Source: Udaeobacter sp025935755 (GTDB lineage Bacteria; Verrucomicrobiota; Verrucomicrobiia; Chthoniobacterales; UBA10450). From it: a stretch of 44,920 bases of DNA. The DNA is taken from the NCBI GenBank assembly GCA_036278715.1, contig DASUKN010000012.1, positions 1 through 44,920 of the forward strand, read 5' to 3'. Positions within the stretch are counted from its first letter, which is position 1, and each line of letters begins with the position of its first letter. The position numbers were made by a program, and so were the translations under genes. Shown piece by piece: positions 32,864 to 40,435 of this stretch. Under the pieces are notes generated by a model that was not told the DNA's origin, did no database searches, and saw only the letters and a list, made by a program, of their open reading frames with translations.

Positions 32864-33205
32864 CTAATTTTTTTCCCGACTACGATGGCGTATGACCTTG
32901 GCCCTTTCGAGAGTGACTAAACCGCCACCCATCATTTCATCGAGAACAGGAAGGAACGCGTTCACCTTCTCTTCGGAGTCGACGATCTCGATCACGATTG
33001 GAAGATCCATGGAGAGGCGTAGAATTTTTGCCGTGTGCAAATGGCTCGATTTCCCAAATCCCATCGGTCCACGTAACACAGTAGCGCCAGCCATCTGCAT
33101 CTCGCGTGCTTTAACAACAATCGCTTCGTACAACGGCTGATGCCGATGCCGATCGCTTTCGCCGATGAAAATCCGCAGCAGGACAGCGTCTTCAGGAATT
33201 TGCAT
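32864..33205 (-). CDS. DUF190 family protein
   Basis: 113 residues. Family pattern: VLLRIFIGESDRHRHQPLYEAIVVKAREMQMAGATVLRGPMGFG, then LPIVIEIVDSEEKVNAFLPVLDEMMGGGLVTLERAKVIRH. The fold resembles PII/CutA-like small trimeric proteins, and the role is unknown. It starts nine bases after crcB, and the two are probably co-transcribed under the fluoride riboswitch. DUF190 next to CrcB is a common arrangement, so a part in fluoride resistance is a fair inference. Confidence 0.92.
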   Translation of the reverse strand: MQIPEDAVLLRIFIGESDRHRHQPLYEAIVVKAREMQMAGATVLRGPMGFGKSSHLHTAKILRLSMDLPIVIEIVDSEEKVNAFLPVLDEMMGGGLVTLERAKVIRHRSREKN

Positions 33206-33214
33206 GGAAGGTCA

Positions 33215-33604
33215 TTATTTCGATATGAGTGCGAGGGCAAGAATGCGTCCGAGCCATACGGCTGCGAGGCAACAAACGAACGACAATACGACATTGAGCA
33301 ACGCTTTGAACCAATCTCCATCACGAGCAAGATCCAGGGTCTGTAAACTGAACGATGAAAACGTCGTGTAACCGCCACAAATACCGATCATGAAGAACTG
33401 CCGCAATCGCGGCGACATAAGAAAGGGTCCTTCCGCATCGGTAAAGCCGGCGAAAAATCCAACGGCGAACGAACCGCTGATGTTCACGACGAGCGTGCCG
33501 AGGGGAAAAAATTCACCTGCGCGTTCAGCAATGCATCCCGATAACCAGAAGCGTGCGCCAGTACCAAGTGCGCCGCCGAGCATCACGAAAATATAACTGA
33601 GCAT
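33215..33604 (-). CDS. crcB: fluoride efflux channel CrcB/Fluc
   Basis: 129 residues with four membrane helices. Family markers: GGALGTGARFWLSG, LGTLVVNISGSFAVGFF (with the conserved Asn of TLxVN), and GGYTTFSSFSLQT lining the pore. It works as a dual-topology dimer exporting F-. The ATG at 33602-33604 follows directly after a hairpin and T-tract, and upstream lies a fluoride riboswitch, which fits the function. DUF190 follows. Confidence 0.95.
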   Translation of the reverse strand: MLSYIFVMLGGALGTGARFWLSGCIAERAGEFFPLGTLVVNISGSFAVGFFAGFTDAEGPFLMSPRLRQFFMIGICGGYTTFSSFSLQTLDLARDGDWFKALLNVVLSFVCCLAAVWLGRILALALISK

Positions 33605-33605
33605 G

Positions 33606-33630
33606 AAAAAATCCTTCCTGGTTGGAAGGA
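33606..33630 (-). terminator. crcB: riboswitch expression platform: terminator hairpin over the ribosome binding site
   Basis: On the transcript, CCTTCC, loop AACCA, GGAAGG, then AUUUUUUC and the crcB AUG. The second arm GGAAGG is also the only good Shine-Dalgarno sequence, eight bases before the AUG. The first arm overlaps the ACUCC of the riboswitch pseudoknot. Confidence 0.8.
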
Positions 33631-33695
33631 GTCATCAGCTCGCGCGGTTTTCCGTCCTGAACTCTTTCAGGCCGGAGGGCAAACTCCATTGCCGT
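33624..33695 (-). ncRNA. fluoride riboswitch (crcB motif)
   Basis: Read on the minus strand: GGCAATGGAGTTTGCC (33695 downward), a variable arm CCTGAA/TTCAGG, then the conserved GCTGATGACTCCTTCC (to 33624). GGAGT and ACTCC can form the pseudoknot, and GGCA/TGCC the short stem. Known members bind F- through Mg2+ ions. Placement directly before crcB fits. The first loop has AATGG rather than the more common GATGG. Confidence 0.87.
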
Positions 33696-33701
33696 GCGCA
33701 T

Positions 33702-33730
33702 ATTGTAGCGCAGCTTCTCGTCCTGTCGAC
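33702..33730 (-). promoter_or_regulatory. possible promoter of the crcB riboswitch RNA
   Basis: TACAAT as -10 (33702-33707 on the plus strand as ATTGTA), 17-bp spacer, GTCGAC as a weak -35. Transcription would start just before the riboswitch. Confidence 0.4.
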
Positions 33731-33965
33731 GAGTCGACATCCCGTTGCACAATCCACGGTCCTGCCACGGATGGCTCGGCGCTCCTCCCGCATCTGCAGG
33801 ACGACGGCTCGTGATACATCGGCCCACGATTGACGTGTTACCGGGATCCTTGCAGCCGTGGTCCTGTAAGCTGGGCGATGCGCGGAGATACGCGGATGTG
33901 TTACTTCAGGGTAGCTTCACGGGATCCTTCGACTCCGCTTCACTGCGCTCAGGATGACGGCGGGG
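33731..33965. other. gap between crcB promoter and lptB end
   Basis: No gene recognised. At 33921-33958 lies a palindromic repeat (GGGATCCTTCGACTCCGC, then CAGGATGAC), a variant of the dispersed IPSEVEG family. The remainder shows no clear feature. Confidence 0.5.
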
Positions 33966-34751
33966 TCACATCTTGAAGCGTTCGCCCAAATAGAGCTGGC
34001 GACTGATGGGATCGTTGATGAGGAAATCTTTCGTGCCTTCACTCTCGACCCGCCCGTCGTAAATCAGATAGGCGCGATCCACGATCGAAAGCGTTTCACG
34101 CACGTTGTGGTCGGTAATCATGATGGCCAATCCCGATTTGCGAAGGTTAATGATGATCTGCTGCACATCGTAAACAGCAATGGGATCGACGCCGCTGAAC
34201 GGCTCATCAAGCATCAACAACTTCGGCTCCGTTACCAGCGAACGGGCTATGGTCAAACGGCGTTTCTCGCCGCCGCTCAACGTCAGGGCTGTATTTTTTG
34301 CAATACGTTCAATACCGAACTGGTGCAGCAATTGATCGCACCGGTTCCGTCGCTCGGCCCTGCTTAGCGGAAGCGTTTCGAGAATAGCCAGGATGTTTTG
34401 CTCAACGGTCATTTTGCGAAAGATCGATTCTTCCTGCGGCAAATAACCCATGCCGAGGCGCGCACGTTTGTACATCGGGTAATCCGTCACGTCGGTGTTG
34501 GAAAAAATCACACGGCCGCTGTTTGGCCGGACCAGCCCGACGATCATGTAAAAACTGGTAGTCTTACCGGCTCCATTCGGTCCCAGGAGTCCAACGATCT
34601 CACCCGCGCGCACGTTCAGGTTCACCCCGTCTACAACGGCGCGGCCCCCGTAGATTTTCACCAGTTGGTCGGTTGTGAGAACGGTCTCCAGCTTCGGCGT
34701 GATCGCCGGAGCTCGTTTCGGAATAGAAACAGGCGCAGTTTGGCCAATCAT
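33966..34751 (-). CDS. lptB: LPS export ABC transporter ATP-binding protein
   Basis: 261 residues. Walker A GPNGAGKT (57-64), Q-loop near MGYLPQEESIFRKMTVEQNI, signature LSGGEKRR, Walker B LLMLDEPFSGVDP and the switch His in MITDHNVRETL. The IAxDE-type C-terminal end is typical of LptB (SEGTKDFLINDPISRQLYLGERFKM). It powers LPS extraction from the inner membrane with LptFG, which are not in the window. It overlaps lptA by ATGA and is the last gene of the kdsA-lptC-lptA-lptB unit. Confidence 0.95.
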   Translation of the reverse strand: MIGQTAPVSIPKRAPAITPKLETVLTTDQLVKIYGGRAVVDGVNLNVRAGEIVGLLGPNGAGKTTSFYMIVGLVRPNSGRVIFSNTDVTDYPMYKRARLGMGYLPQEESIFRKMTVEQNILAILETLPLSRAERRNRCDQLLHQFGIERIAKNTALTLSGGEKRRLTIARSLVTEPKLLMLDEPFSGVDPIAVYDVQQIIINLRKSGLAIMITDHNVRETLSIVDRAYLIYDGRVESEGTKDFLINDPISRQLYLGERFKM

Positions 34752-35542
34752 GGTGTCGGCAGAGCTGCTGCAGGCGCAGACTGAGACGGCCGGACTTGAG
34801 CTTCGGCCTTTTTGGCTTCCCGCTTCTTTTGTTTCGCCTGATCGTCGTTCGGTTCCTGGCGAATTTCTGTCCGACTTGGGCCGTGAGTTCTCAGTTGGCT
34901 GTTCTGGTTGATGATCATTACTGTATCAGGGCTCGTTGCCACGTGCATGTTCTGTCCTTCCTGAACTCGCGGCGTTCCTCGCAATTCGACGTCGCCGGTC
35001 GAGGCAGTGTAAGTCGCCTTGTCTGCGCGCCCAACCGCGCGCGTTGGCGGACCCCCGTTCGGATCGGGCCGGTCGCGGACCAAGCCGACATTTCCTTCGG
35101 CAATCGCTTTCTCGAGTCCCTGGTTTTCTCCCTTTGTAATGAACACGGTCAATTTGTCAGATTGAAGATTGAAACGTGGATCGCTCACCTTCACCCGGCC
35201 GCTAAAGATGCCCATGTTCTTGGTCGAATCAAAGAACGCTTCGTCAGCGTAAATTTCCGTCGTCGTCGGTTCGTTGGTGTTCAAGCCCAACGCACTCTGG
35301 CCAAACAACTGGCTGGCAGGCGATTTGTTCTCTTTCTGGGTGCCCTCTTTCTGCGCACCCGTTTTTTGCGCTGCTTGTTTCTTCGCCTTTTTCGCCGCGG
35401 GACTTGCACCTGCTTTGGGCGCTACTGCGACTGCTTTGGGTACGGCCTGCACTGCCTGCGGCGTCGCAGCGGGGGTTTGCGCCTGCAACCGCGCGCCGGT
35501 GACGCAGGCGAAAACCAGAACCAGTGCCGTCAATTTCTTCAT
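34748..35542 (-). CDS. lptA: LptA/OstA-like periplasmic LPS transport protein
   Basis: 264 residues. Signal peptide KKLTALVLVFACVTGARLQA, then an Ala/Lys/Pro-rich linker (about 22-75), then the OstA beta-jellyroll domain (about 90-215): TTTEIYADEAFFDSTKNMGIFSGRVKVSDPRFNLQSDKLTVFI, AIAEGNVGLV, ADKATYTASTGDVELRGTPRVQEG. A charged tail follows. It would form the periplasmic bridge for LPS. ATGA overlaps join it to lptC upstream and lptB downstream, which supports a single translation-coupled operon. Confidence 0.88.
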   Translation of the reverse strand: MKKLTALVLVFACVTGARLQAQTPAATPQAVQAVPKAVAVAPKAGASPAAKKAKKQAAQKTGAQKEGTQKENKSPASQLFGQSALGLNTNEPTTTEIYADEAFFDSTKNMGIFSGRVKVSDPRFNLQSDKLTVFITKGENQGLEKAIAEGNVGLVRDRPDPNGGPPTRAVGRADKATYTASTGDVELRGTPRVQEGQNMHVATSPDTVMIINQNSQLRTHGPSRTEIRQEPNDDQAKQKKREAKKAEAQVRPSQSAPAAALPTP

Positions 35543-36168
35543 TGGTTCGAGTTCGGTTTCGCCGTCAAATGCGATTTATCGGTGATTACCATCTTTACAT
35601 TCCCGATTAGTCGACCGGTTTTGCTGTTCGTATCAAACTCCACTGAATCGCCGGCAATGTTGAAATCGGCGCGCTGAATTGTGGTTCGCGTTTTCGAGGT
35701 CAATATTCGCGTGTTCAAATCAAGGACGGAGGTGCTCATGTCGATTCTCAGGTCCTGCTGATCCTCCGGTGTGTAGGTTGTAATTTTGAGTTGCTCAAAC
35801 CCGACGTGTCCCTCGTCGATCCGATGCGCCGTTCCCGCTTCGAATTTTCCCCTCAGATGTCCGTCGGCGTCGAAATCCGGCAAGACAAGGCCCTTGGCTT
35901 CGTGGCCGATCGGCAATGGAATATTCGTTAGGCTTTGTTCGCCGGAAGAGGTGGTCGGCGCCGCCTTCCCACGGGGTTTTCCTTTGCGACCCTTGGATTG
36001 GGCCGACGCATTAGGCACCAGAATGAAGAGGCTCAGCACAACCGACACCAGGCAAATCGCGACAGCCCAATACCGGGAAGTGCGATCGATTTGAACCGCG
36101 AATCCCGCTGGTCTGCGCTGGTTAGTCGCGCGATTAAGCTCCGCCGCTCCCGCTTGAAACCACAGCAT
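35539..36168 (-). CDS. lptC: LptC-like LPS export protein
   Basis: 209 residues with one N-terminal membrane segment (YWAVAICLVSVVLSLFILV, about 33-51), a short basic linker and a beta-jellyroll (LVLPDFDADGHLRGKFEAGTAHRIDEGHVGFEQLKITTY, then STSVLDLNTRILTSKTRTTIQRADFNIAGDSVEFDTNSKTGRLIGNVKMVI). This is the LptC layout: the membrane-bound link between LptB2FG and LptA. The ATG at 36168 lies 35 bases inside kdsA; no better internal start is seen. The name rests partly on operon position. Confidence 0.82.
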   Translation of the reverse strand: MLWFQAGAAELNRATNQRRPAGFAVQIDRTSRYWAVAICLVSVVLSLFILVPNASAQSKGRKGKPRGKAAPTTSSGEQSLTNIPLPIGHEAKGLVLPDFDADGHLRGKFEAGTAHRIDEGHVGFEQLKITTYTPEDQQDLRIDMSTSVLDLNTRILTSKTRTTIQRADFNIAGDSVEFDTNSKTGRLIGNVKMVITDKSHLTAKPNSNQ

Positions 36169-36973
36169 GAATAGCCTTTAACATGCGCAACTGCTTCGGC
36201 AAATCGTTTAGCCGAACCTGGTTCGGCCCATCCGATAAAGCGCGGCGGGGATTTTCGTGCACCTCCATGAAGATCCCGTCGCACCCCGCAGCCATCGCTG
36301 CCCTGGCCAAAACGGGGGCTAATATGCCGTCGCCGGAGGTCGAATTCCCTGCGCCCCCTGGCCGCTGGACCGAGTGGGTAGCGTCGAAAATCACGTGATA
36401 CCCTGCGTCACGCATCCAATAAAGAGAGCGCATATCGGCAATCAGGTTGTTATATCCGAAGGTGGTACCGCGCTCGGTAAAACAAAATGGCGAGTTGCCA
36501 AACGCAATGAGTTTCTCGGCGATGTTTCGGACATCCCATGGAGCAAGGAACTGGCCTTTTTTCACGTTGATCGCGCGACCCGTTTGTGCAGCAGCACGGA
36601 GGAGATCCGTTTGCCGGCAGAGAAACGCAGGGATCTGCAACAGGTCGATCTTTTCGCCCGCAATTTCAGCTTCAGCCGGAGAATGCACATCGGTTGTTAC
36701 CGGAATCTTCAGTTCGCGTCCGATATCGGCGAGAATATCGCAACCTTCACGGGCGCCGATCCCGCGAAAAGAACGGACCGAAGTGCGATTGGCTTTGTCG
36801 TACGAGGCTTTGAAAATCAAATCAACGTCTTCAGACGCGCATGTCTGCGCAATCTTCTTAGCCATGCGCCGGACAAATTTCTCCGACTCCATAACGCACG
36901 GGCCCAGAATGAATGCGGGGCGCTGCCCGCCAATCGACACTTTTCCGATCTGCAACGGTGTTAACTTGGCCAT
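36134..36973 (-). CDS. kdsA: 3-deoxy-8-phosphooctulonate synthase
   Basis: 279 residues, standard length. Motifs: FILGPCVMES, FKASYDKANRTSVRSFRG, TDVHSPAEAE, LLQIPAFLCRQTDLL, VKKGQFLAPWD, FCFTERGTTFGYNNLI, FDATHSVQRPGG and FMEVHENPRRALSDGPNQ. It condenses arabinose 5-phosphate with PEP to make Kdo-8-phosphate for LPS. Cys26 in GPCVMES is the ligand found in metal-dependent enzymes (the metal-free E. coli type has Asn there), so a divalent-metal enzyme is expected. First clear gene of the LPS unit. Confidence 0.95.
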   Translation of the reverse strand: MAKLTPLQIGKVSIGGQRPAFILGPCVMESEKFVRRMAKKIAQTCASEDVDLIFKASYDKANRTSVRSFRGIGAREGCDILADIGRELKIPVTTDVHSPAEAEIAGEKIDLLQIPAFLCRQTDLLRAAAQTGRAINVKKGQFLAPWDVRNIAEKLIAFGNSPFCFTERGTTFGYNNLIADMRSLYWMRDAGYHVIFDATHSVQRPGGAGNSTSGDGILAPVLARAAMAAGCDGIFMEVHENPRRALSDGPNQVRLNDLPKQLRMLKAIHAVVSSGSGGA

Positions 36974-37019
36974 GGATTGCTAAGGAAAGCAGCAACGCAG
37001 CAATTTTAAAGGGTCGCTT

Positions 37020-37745
37020 CTACGTTTCCTGCTTTCCGATCAAACCTCTTTTTGTGATATCAAACACCGCGAAGGGCGCGTAGAGCACGAGAAAAAATAG
37101 CAGCGCCACACCGTGCATTTGCAACAGATACAAGGGCCACGAATCGGAGAGAAAACTCAGGATCGAAAATGCCTCAGGTTTATGCAGAAGAAATCCGTAG
37201 TTAACACCAGTGAATAGATCAATGACCACGGTCACTAGAAAATAGAACTCAGACCACAACCATACCCGCACAAGCGACATCGGATAGGGACGATAATGGC
37301 GGGTCAGCATCAGGAACACCACGCCAACGATGATCCCACAGTGAGAGGTGAAAAAGCTGATGAAACGCCAGTCCGGAAACCCGTAACGCAGGTTCGGTGT
37401 AAGGACTGCTTGCAACGTCCCGCCGATTCCCCAGAAATACGCGACCTCGAACCAGCGCTGGCGCCCCGTCCACATGGCTATGATCACCACGACGATACCC
37501 CAGTCGCACATTTGCATCGGCAACACCTGCCGCCAATCCACCGTGCCCTGAGCACGGATAAAAATAAGATAGGCCAGATAGTTCAAGATCAGCACCGTCG
37601 TTAACACACCGATGATCAGCCGCTCGATTCGCCGCGATTTCGTGCGCCGTACCAGCGCCGCAAGCGCAAACGGCAGTACGATCGTAACCAGGATGACCGT
37701 CAGATGCGGCAACCCGTATGGTTGAAATTCAGGCGCCCCTGTCAT
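37020..37745 (-). CDS. TIGR02206-like integral membrane protein (YwaF type)
   Basis: 241 residues with about seven membrane segments: HLTVILVTIVLPFALAALV, LIIGVLTTVLILNYLAYLIFI, MCDWGIVVVIIAMW, VAYFWGIGGTLQAVLTPNL, FFTSHCGIIVGVVFLML, FYFLVTVVIDLFTGVNYGF and YLLQMHGVALLFFLVLYAPF. The LPMQMCDW, WGIGGTLQAVLTP, SHCGII and TGVNYGFL motifs are those of the TIGR02206/YwaF family. Function is unknown. It lies 46 bp upstream of kdsA on the same strand and may share its transcript. Confidence 0.85.
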   Translation of the reverse strand: MTGAPEFQPYGLPHLTVILVTIVLPFALAALVRRTKSRRIERLIIGVLTTVLILNYLAYLIFIRAQGTVDWRQVLPMQMCDWGIVVVIIAMWTGRQRWFEVAYFWGIGGTLQAVLTPNLRYGFPDWRFISFFTSHCGIIVGVVFLMLTRHYRPYPMSLVRVWLWSEFYFLVTVVIDLFTGVNYGFLLHKPEAFSILSFLSDSWPLYLLQMHGVALLFFLVLYAPFAVFDITKRGLIGKQET

Positions 37746-37759
37746 GGAAATGATGCCTT

Positions 37760-37881
37760 GTCATCCTGGGCGAAGCGAAGGATCTCCGATGAATTGCCTG
37801 TCTAGCGGAAACATAATCAGAGATGTTTGAAAGCCTGGCCTCATGCTACGCATTTCGTTGCAGCGCTCCGCTCAATATGAC
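37760..37881. repeat. IPSEVEG-type compound palindrome, diverged copy
   Basis: GTCATCCTGGGCGAAGCG at the left end, CGCTCAATATGAC at the right, and inner ATCTCCGAT/ATCAGAGAT. It fills the gap between the membrane protein and Usp genes; nothing else is seen there. Confidence 0.6.
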
Positions 37882-37935
37882 AACAGCCTGGGATGAATCG
37901 GTTCTCTGAGCTCGATTTGAACTTGCAGGCTCGCT

Positions 37936-38760
37936 TTATCGAATAACCCAGAGATTACACGGAATAACATCGCTGACCCACGCGATATTGCTCCGCAGTT
38001 GCTGAACCGACCCGGGTTTCTTCGGTAGCGGCACCACAAGCAAATCGGCTTCTATAGACCGCACGAAATCCGATGCAGCGAGCCCCGTCGCGCCGCGAAC
38101 AGACCGGGTCTCAATCGGAACCTCTGTCGCGCCTGCTGAAAGAACGAGTTCATCCAATTCGTCCTCATTAGCATGCTTCGGCTTACCGGTGCTGCCGGCG
38201 TTCGGATCTTCGATGGACGCGCGCGCTTCATCGAAGGCCGTGTTGATCTCAATCACGTACAGGCGTTCGCACGATTCCGCTTCCGCGAGCTGCAGAGTCG
38301 TTTTCAACGCCTCCAGTTGATCTTTCGAACGGTCGGCAATAAACACGATCCGTCGTAGCGGTTTGGGGTTTTTCTGCGGATGCGTGAACAGCATCACTGA
38401 ACAGTTCGCCTCTCGCACCAGCCGACGGGCGACATTCCCAAGGAACTGATGCAATACGATTTCTTTTTCCAATGCCCCGGCTATGAGCATGTCGATCTTT
38501 TCACGGTCGAGTACGGCGAGAATGATTTCGGCGGGATCGCCTTCTTCATAGTGGATTGGCGAATCAACCGGCAGCCCCAGTTCCACCAGCACGTCACGAA
38601 ATTTCTTTGGCGTTTCCTGAGTTGGCTTGCCCACATGAATGAGATGAAGTTTCGCCCCGAAGCGGTCGCGGATCCGCTTCGCTTCAGCAAGGACGCGTCT
38701 GAACCGGGGCGAGAAAGTCGTCGCCACGGCAATAGTCTTGAAATGCGATGGATCGCGCAT
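37936..38760 (-). CDS. universal stress protein, two tandem Usp domains
   Basis: 274 residues from the ATG at 38758-38760; a TTG 15 bases upstream is weaker. The first Usp domain is at about 5-128 (HFKTIAVATTFSPRFRRVLAEAKRIRDRFGAKLHLIHVG, IDMLIAGALEKEIVLHQFLGNVARRLVREANCSVMLF). The second is at about 135-274 (LRRIVFIADRSKDQLEALKTTLQLAE, ADLLVVPLPKKPGSVQQLRSNIAWVSDVIPCNLWVIR). The ATP-binding G-2x-G-9x-G motif is incomplete in both halves (GALEKEIVLHQFLGNVA), so nucleotide binding is uncertain. Cytoplasmic stress role by family only. Confidence 0.85.
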   Translation of the reverse strand: MRDPSHFKTIAVATTFSPRFRRVLAEAKRIRDRFGAKLHLIHVGKPTQETPKKFRDVLVELGLPVDSPIHYEEGDPAEIILAVLDREKIDMLIAGALEKEIVLHQFLGNVARRLVREANCSVMLFTHPQKNPKPLRRIVFIADRSKDQLEALKTTLQLAEAESCERLYVIEINTAFDEARASIEDPNAGSTGKPKHANEDELDELVLSAGATEVPIETRSVRGATGLAASDFVRSIEADLLVVPLPKKPGSVQQLRSNIAWVSDVIPCNLWVIR

Positions 38761-38903
38761 CGAAATTAATCCCAATTTGATGTTTCATCAGCCTTAAGCA
38801 ACCGGCTTCGCCGGCTTGAAGCATCAAAAGATTAAATCCTCAGAGATCCTTGATCGTTCGCCATTTGGCTTTTCATTTCCTGTTTCCTCGGCGAATTTCG
38901 CGG

Positions 38904-39383
38904 ATGCGACGCGCGATTTACCCCGGCAGCTTTGATCCGGTGACCAATGGCCACCTGGATGTGATTGATCGCGCGCGAAAATTATTCGACGAAGTCGTCG
39001 TGGCAGTCGCGCATAATGATGAAAAACAACCGCTCTTCTCACTCGAAGAGCGCCTCGATTTACTGCGAGAAACCGCTGGTCGAAGCGACAATGTCCGGAT
39101 CGCCGAATTTAGCGGGTTACTGGTCGAATTCGCGCGTGCTCAAAATGCGGGAGCGGTGATTCGAGGTTTGCGCGCAGTTTCGGATTTTGAATTCGAATTC
39201 CAGATGGCATTGATGAATCGAAATCTGAATCCGGCAGTAGAAACGATATTCTTGATGCCGAAGGAGGAATATACCTATCTGAGCTCCCGCATCGTAAAGG
39301 AAATCGCCAGGCTCGGCGGCAATATTTCAACATTCGTTCCCAGTTGTGTAGTCAAAGCTCTGAGTGGGAAATTTAACCAATGA
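38904..39383 (+). CDS. coaD: phosphopantetheine adenylyltransferase
   Basis: 159 residues from the ATG at 38904, giving the canonical RRAIYPGSFDPVTNGHLDVI start; an in-frame extension to 38850 is not supported. The nucleotidyltransferase TxGH motif (TNGH) and the C-terminal PKEEYTYLSSRIVKEIARLGG, with the SSxxVKE signature, are present. RGLRAVSDFEFEFQMALMNRNLNP is the pantetheine-binding loop. It makes dephospho-CoA from phosphopantetheine and ATP. It precedes the lipid synthesis block on the same strand, 210 bp away. Confidence 0.95.
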   Translation: MRRAIYPGSFDPVTNGHLDVIDRARKLFDEVVVAVAHNDEKQPLFSLEERLDLLRETAGRSDNVRIAEFSGLLVEFARAQNAGAVIRGLRAVSDFEFEFQMALMNRNLNPAVETIFLMPKEEYTYLSSRIVKEIARLGGNISTFVPSCVVKALSGKFNQ

Positions 39384-39542
39384 ACACCCGCGAGATTGAT
39401 GGATTTGGCATTCCGAACGAAGCACCGGAGTAGAGATGGAGCGGGTCGCGAAGCCGTGACATGACGCGAAGCCCGAAGGTTGAGCGAACGGAGGGTGAGA
39501 GATCAAATCACTTGTGCTTCGATGCTTTCCGAATGCGAGCCA

Positions 39543-39570
39543 GACATATCTCGATTTCGCTCGACATGAC
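39543..39570. repeat. IPSEVEG-type palindrome, partial copy
   Basis: ATCTCGATTTCGCTCGACATGAC-type half unit just upstream of the DUF177 gene. Positions follow the dispersed consensus with several changes. Confidence 0.5.
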
Positions 39571-39593
39571 AAAAGGGAAATGGAGGAATCGTA

Positions 39594-40040
39594 ATGAAAG
39601 TACATCTGAAACAAATCCCGCCTCAGGGTCTGCACCTGAGCGGAGAAGAAGATTGTCCGATCCAGGATTTGGACTCGGAAGAAATTCGGTGCACCGGTCC
39701 TTTGCATTACGACATCGACGTCGGCGTTGCTGACGGTGGGCTGTGGGCAAACGGCTCGTTGCGTCAGCCGGTGGAACTACGTTGCGTGTCCTGTCTGCAA
39801 GATTTCTCGTACGAAATTCAAGTCCCGGCGTTCGCCGTCCATACGGATCTCCAGGGTCCGGAGACCGTCGACCTGACGCCCTTCATGCGCGAAGACCTGT
39901 TGCTGAACCTCCCTCCGCATCCGCACTGCGACAGGGATGGTGACCGGATTTGCACGGCAAAACAGATCAAAACGGAAGAGCAGGAGGCGACGCGGAAAGC
40001 GGATTGGAGCGCACTGGACAAACTCAATCTTAAGCGTTGA
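39594..40040 (+). CDS. DUF177 (YceD-like) protein
   Basis: 148 residues. Family features: LDSEEIRCTGPLHYDIDVG, GSLRQPVELRCVSCLQDFSYEIQVPAFAVH, then VDLTPFMREDLLLNLPPHPHCDRDG. CVSC and a C-terminal HCDRDGDRIC pair could bind zinc. YceD-type proteins are encoded before rpmF in very many bacteria, and in E. coli and plants they are linked to 23S rRNA accumulation. Start ATG at 39594 after GGAGG. It is followed 107 bp later by rpmF. Confidence 0.9.
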   Translation: MKVHLKQIPPQGLHLSGEEDCPIQDLDSEEIRCTGPLHYDIDVGVADGGLWANGSLRQPVELRCVSCLQDFSYEIQVPAFAVHTDLQGPETVDLTPFMREDLLLNLPPHPHCDRDGDRICTAKQIKTEEQEATRKADWSALDKLNLKR

Positions 40041-40147
40041 AGCGTGAGCGTTGAAGTGGTCATAATTCAGGTATCGCTGCATCGCTGCATCGAACCCTCA
40101 CACGCTGGTTGTAATTTCGACAAAAAATGCTTTGGTAAGCGCCTGCC

Positions 40148-40330
40148 ATGGGAGTTCCAAAACGCAAAACATCAAAGATGCGATTGCGCACGCGCAAAGC
40201 GGCAAACCGCTGGCACGCCTCGCAGCTCAACAAATGTCCGCAGTGCGGAAGCAGCGTGCCGTCGCACGTCGCCTGTCCATCGTGCGGCTATTATCGCGGC
40301 CGTCAGGTCCTGACCCTGGAAGGTAAATAA
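40148..40330 (+). CDS. rpmF: 50S ribosomal protein L32
   Basis: 60 residues. Start GVPKRKTSKMRLRTRKAANRW, then a zinc ribbon with all four cysteines, Cys30, Cys33, Cys43 and Cys46 (CPQCGSSVPSHVACPSC). This is the zinc-binding form of L32. It is the middle gene of the classic DUF177-rpmF-plsX order. Confidence 0.96.
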   Translation: MGVPKRKTSKMRLRTRKAANRWHASQLNKCPQCGSSVPSHVACPSCGYYRGRQVLTLEGK

Positions 40331-40435
40331 ACGTAGGTCGGCCGGTGTGCGACGTAGGCTCCTCCGCTCGCGCGGTGAAGCGGCTACAAATTTCGCTTTG
40401 CAATCAAGCATTTTACCTCGCAAAGTCTCGAACCG

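Noticed and set aside
40034..40061. Possible solo heptamer array at the DUF177 stop codon (GCGTTGA, AGCGTGA, GCGTTGA)
   Set aside because: Only two matching units and no partner array; could be chance.
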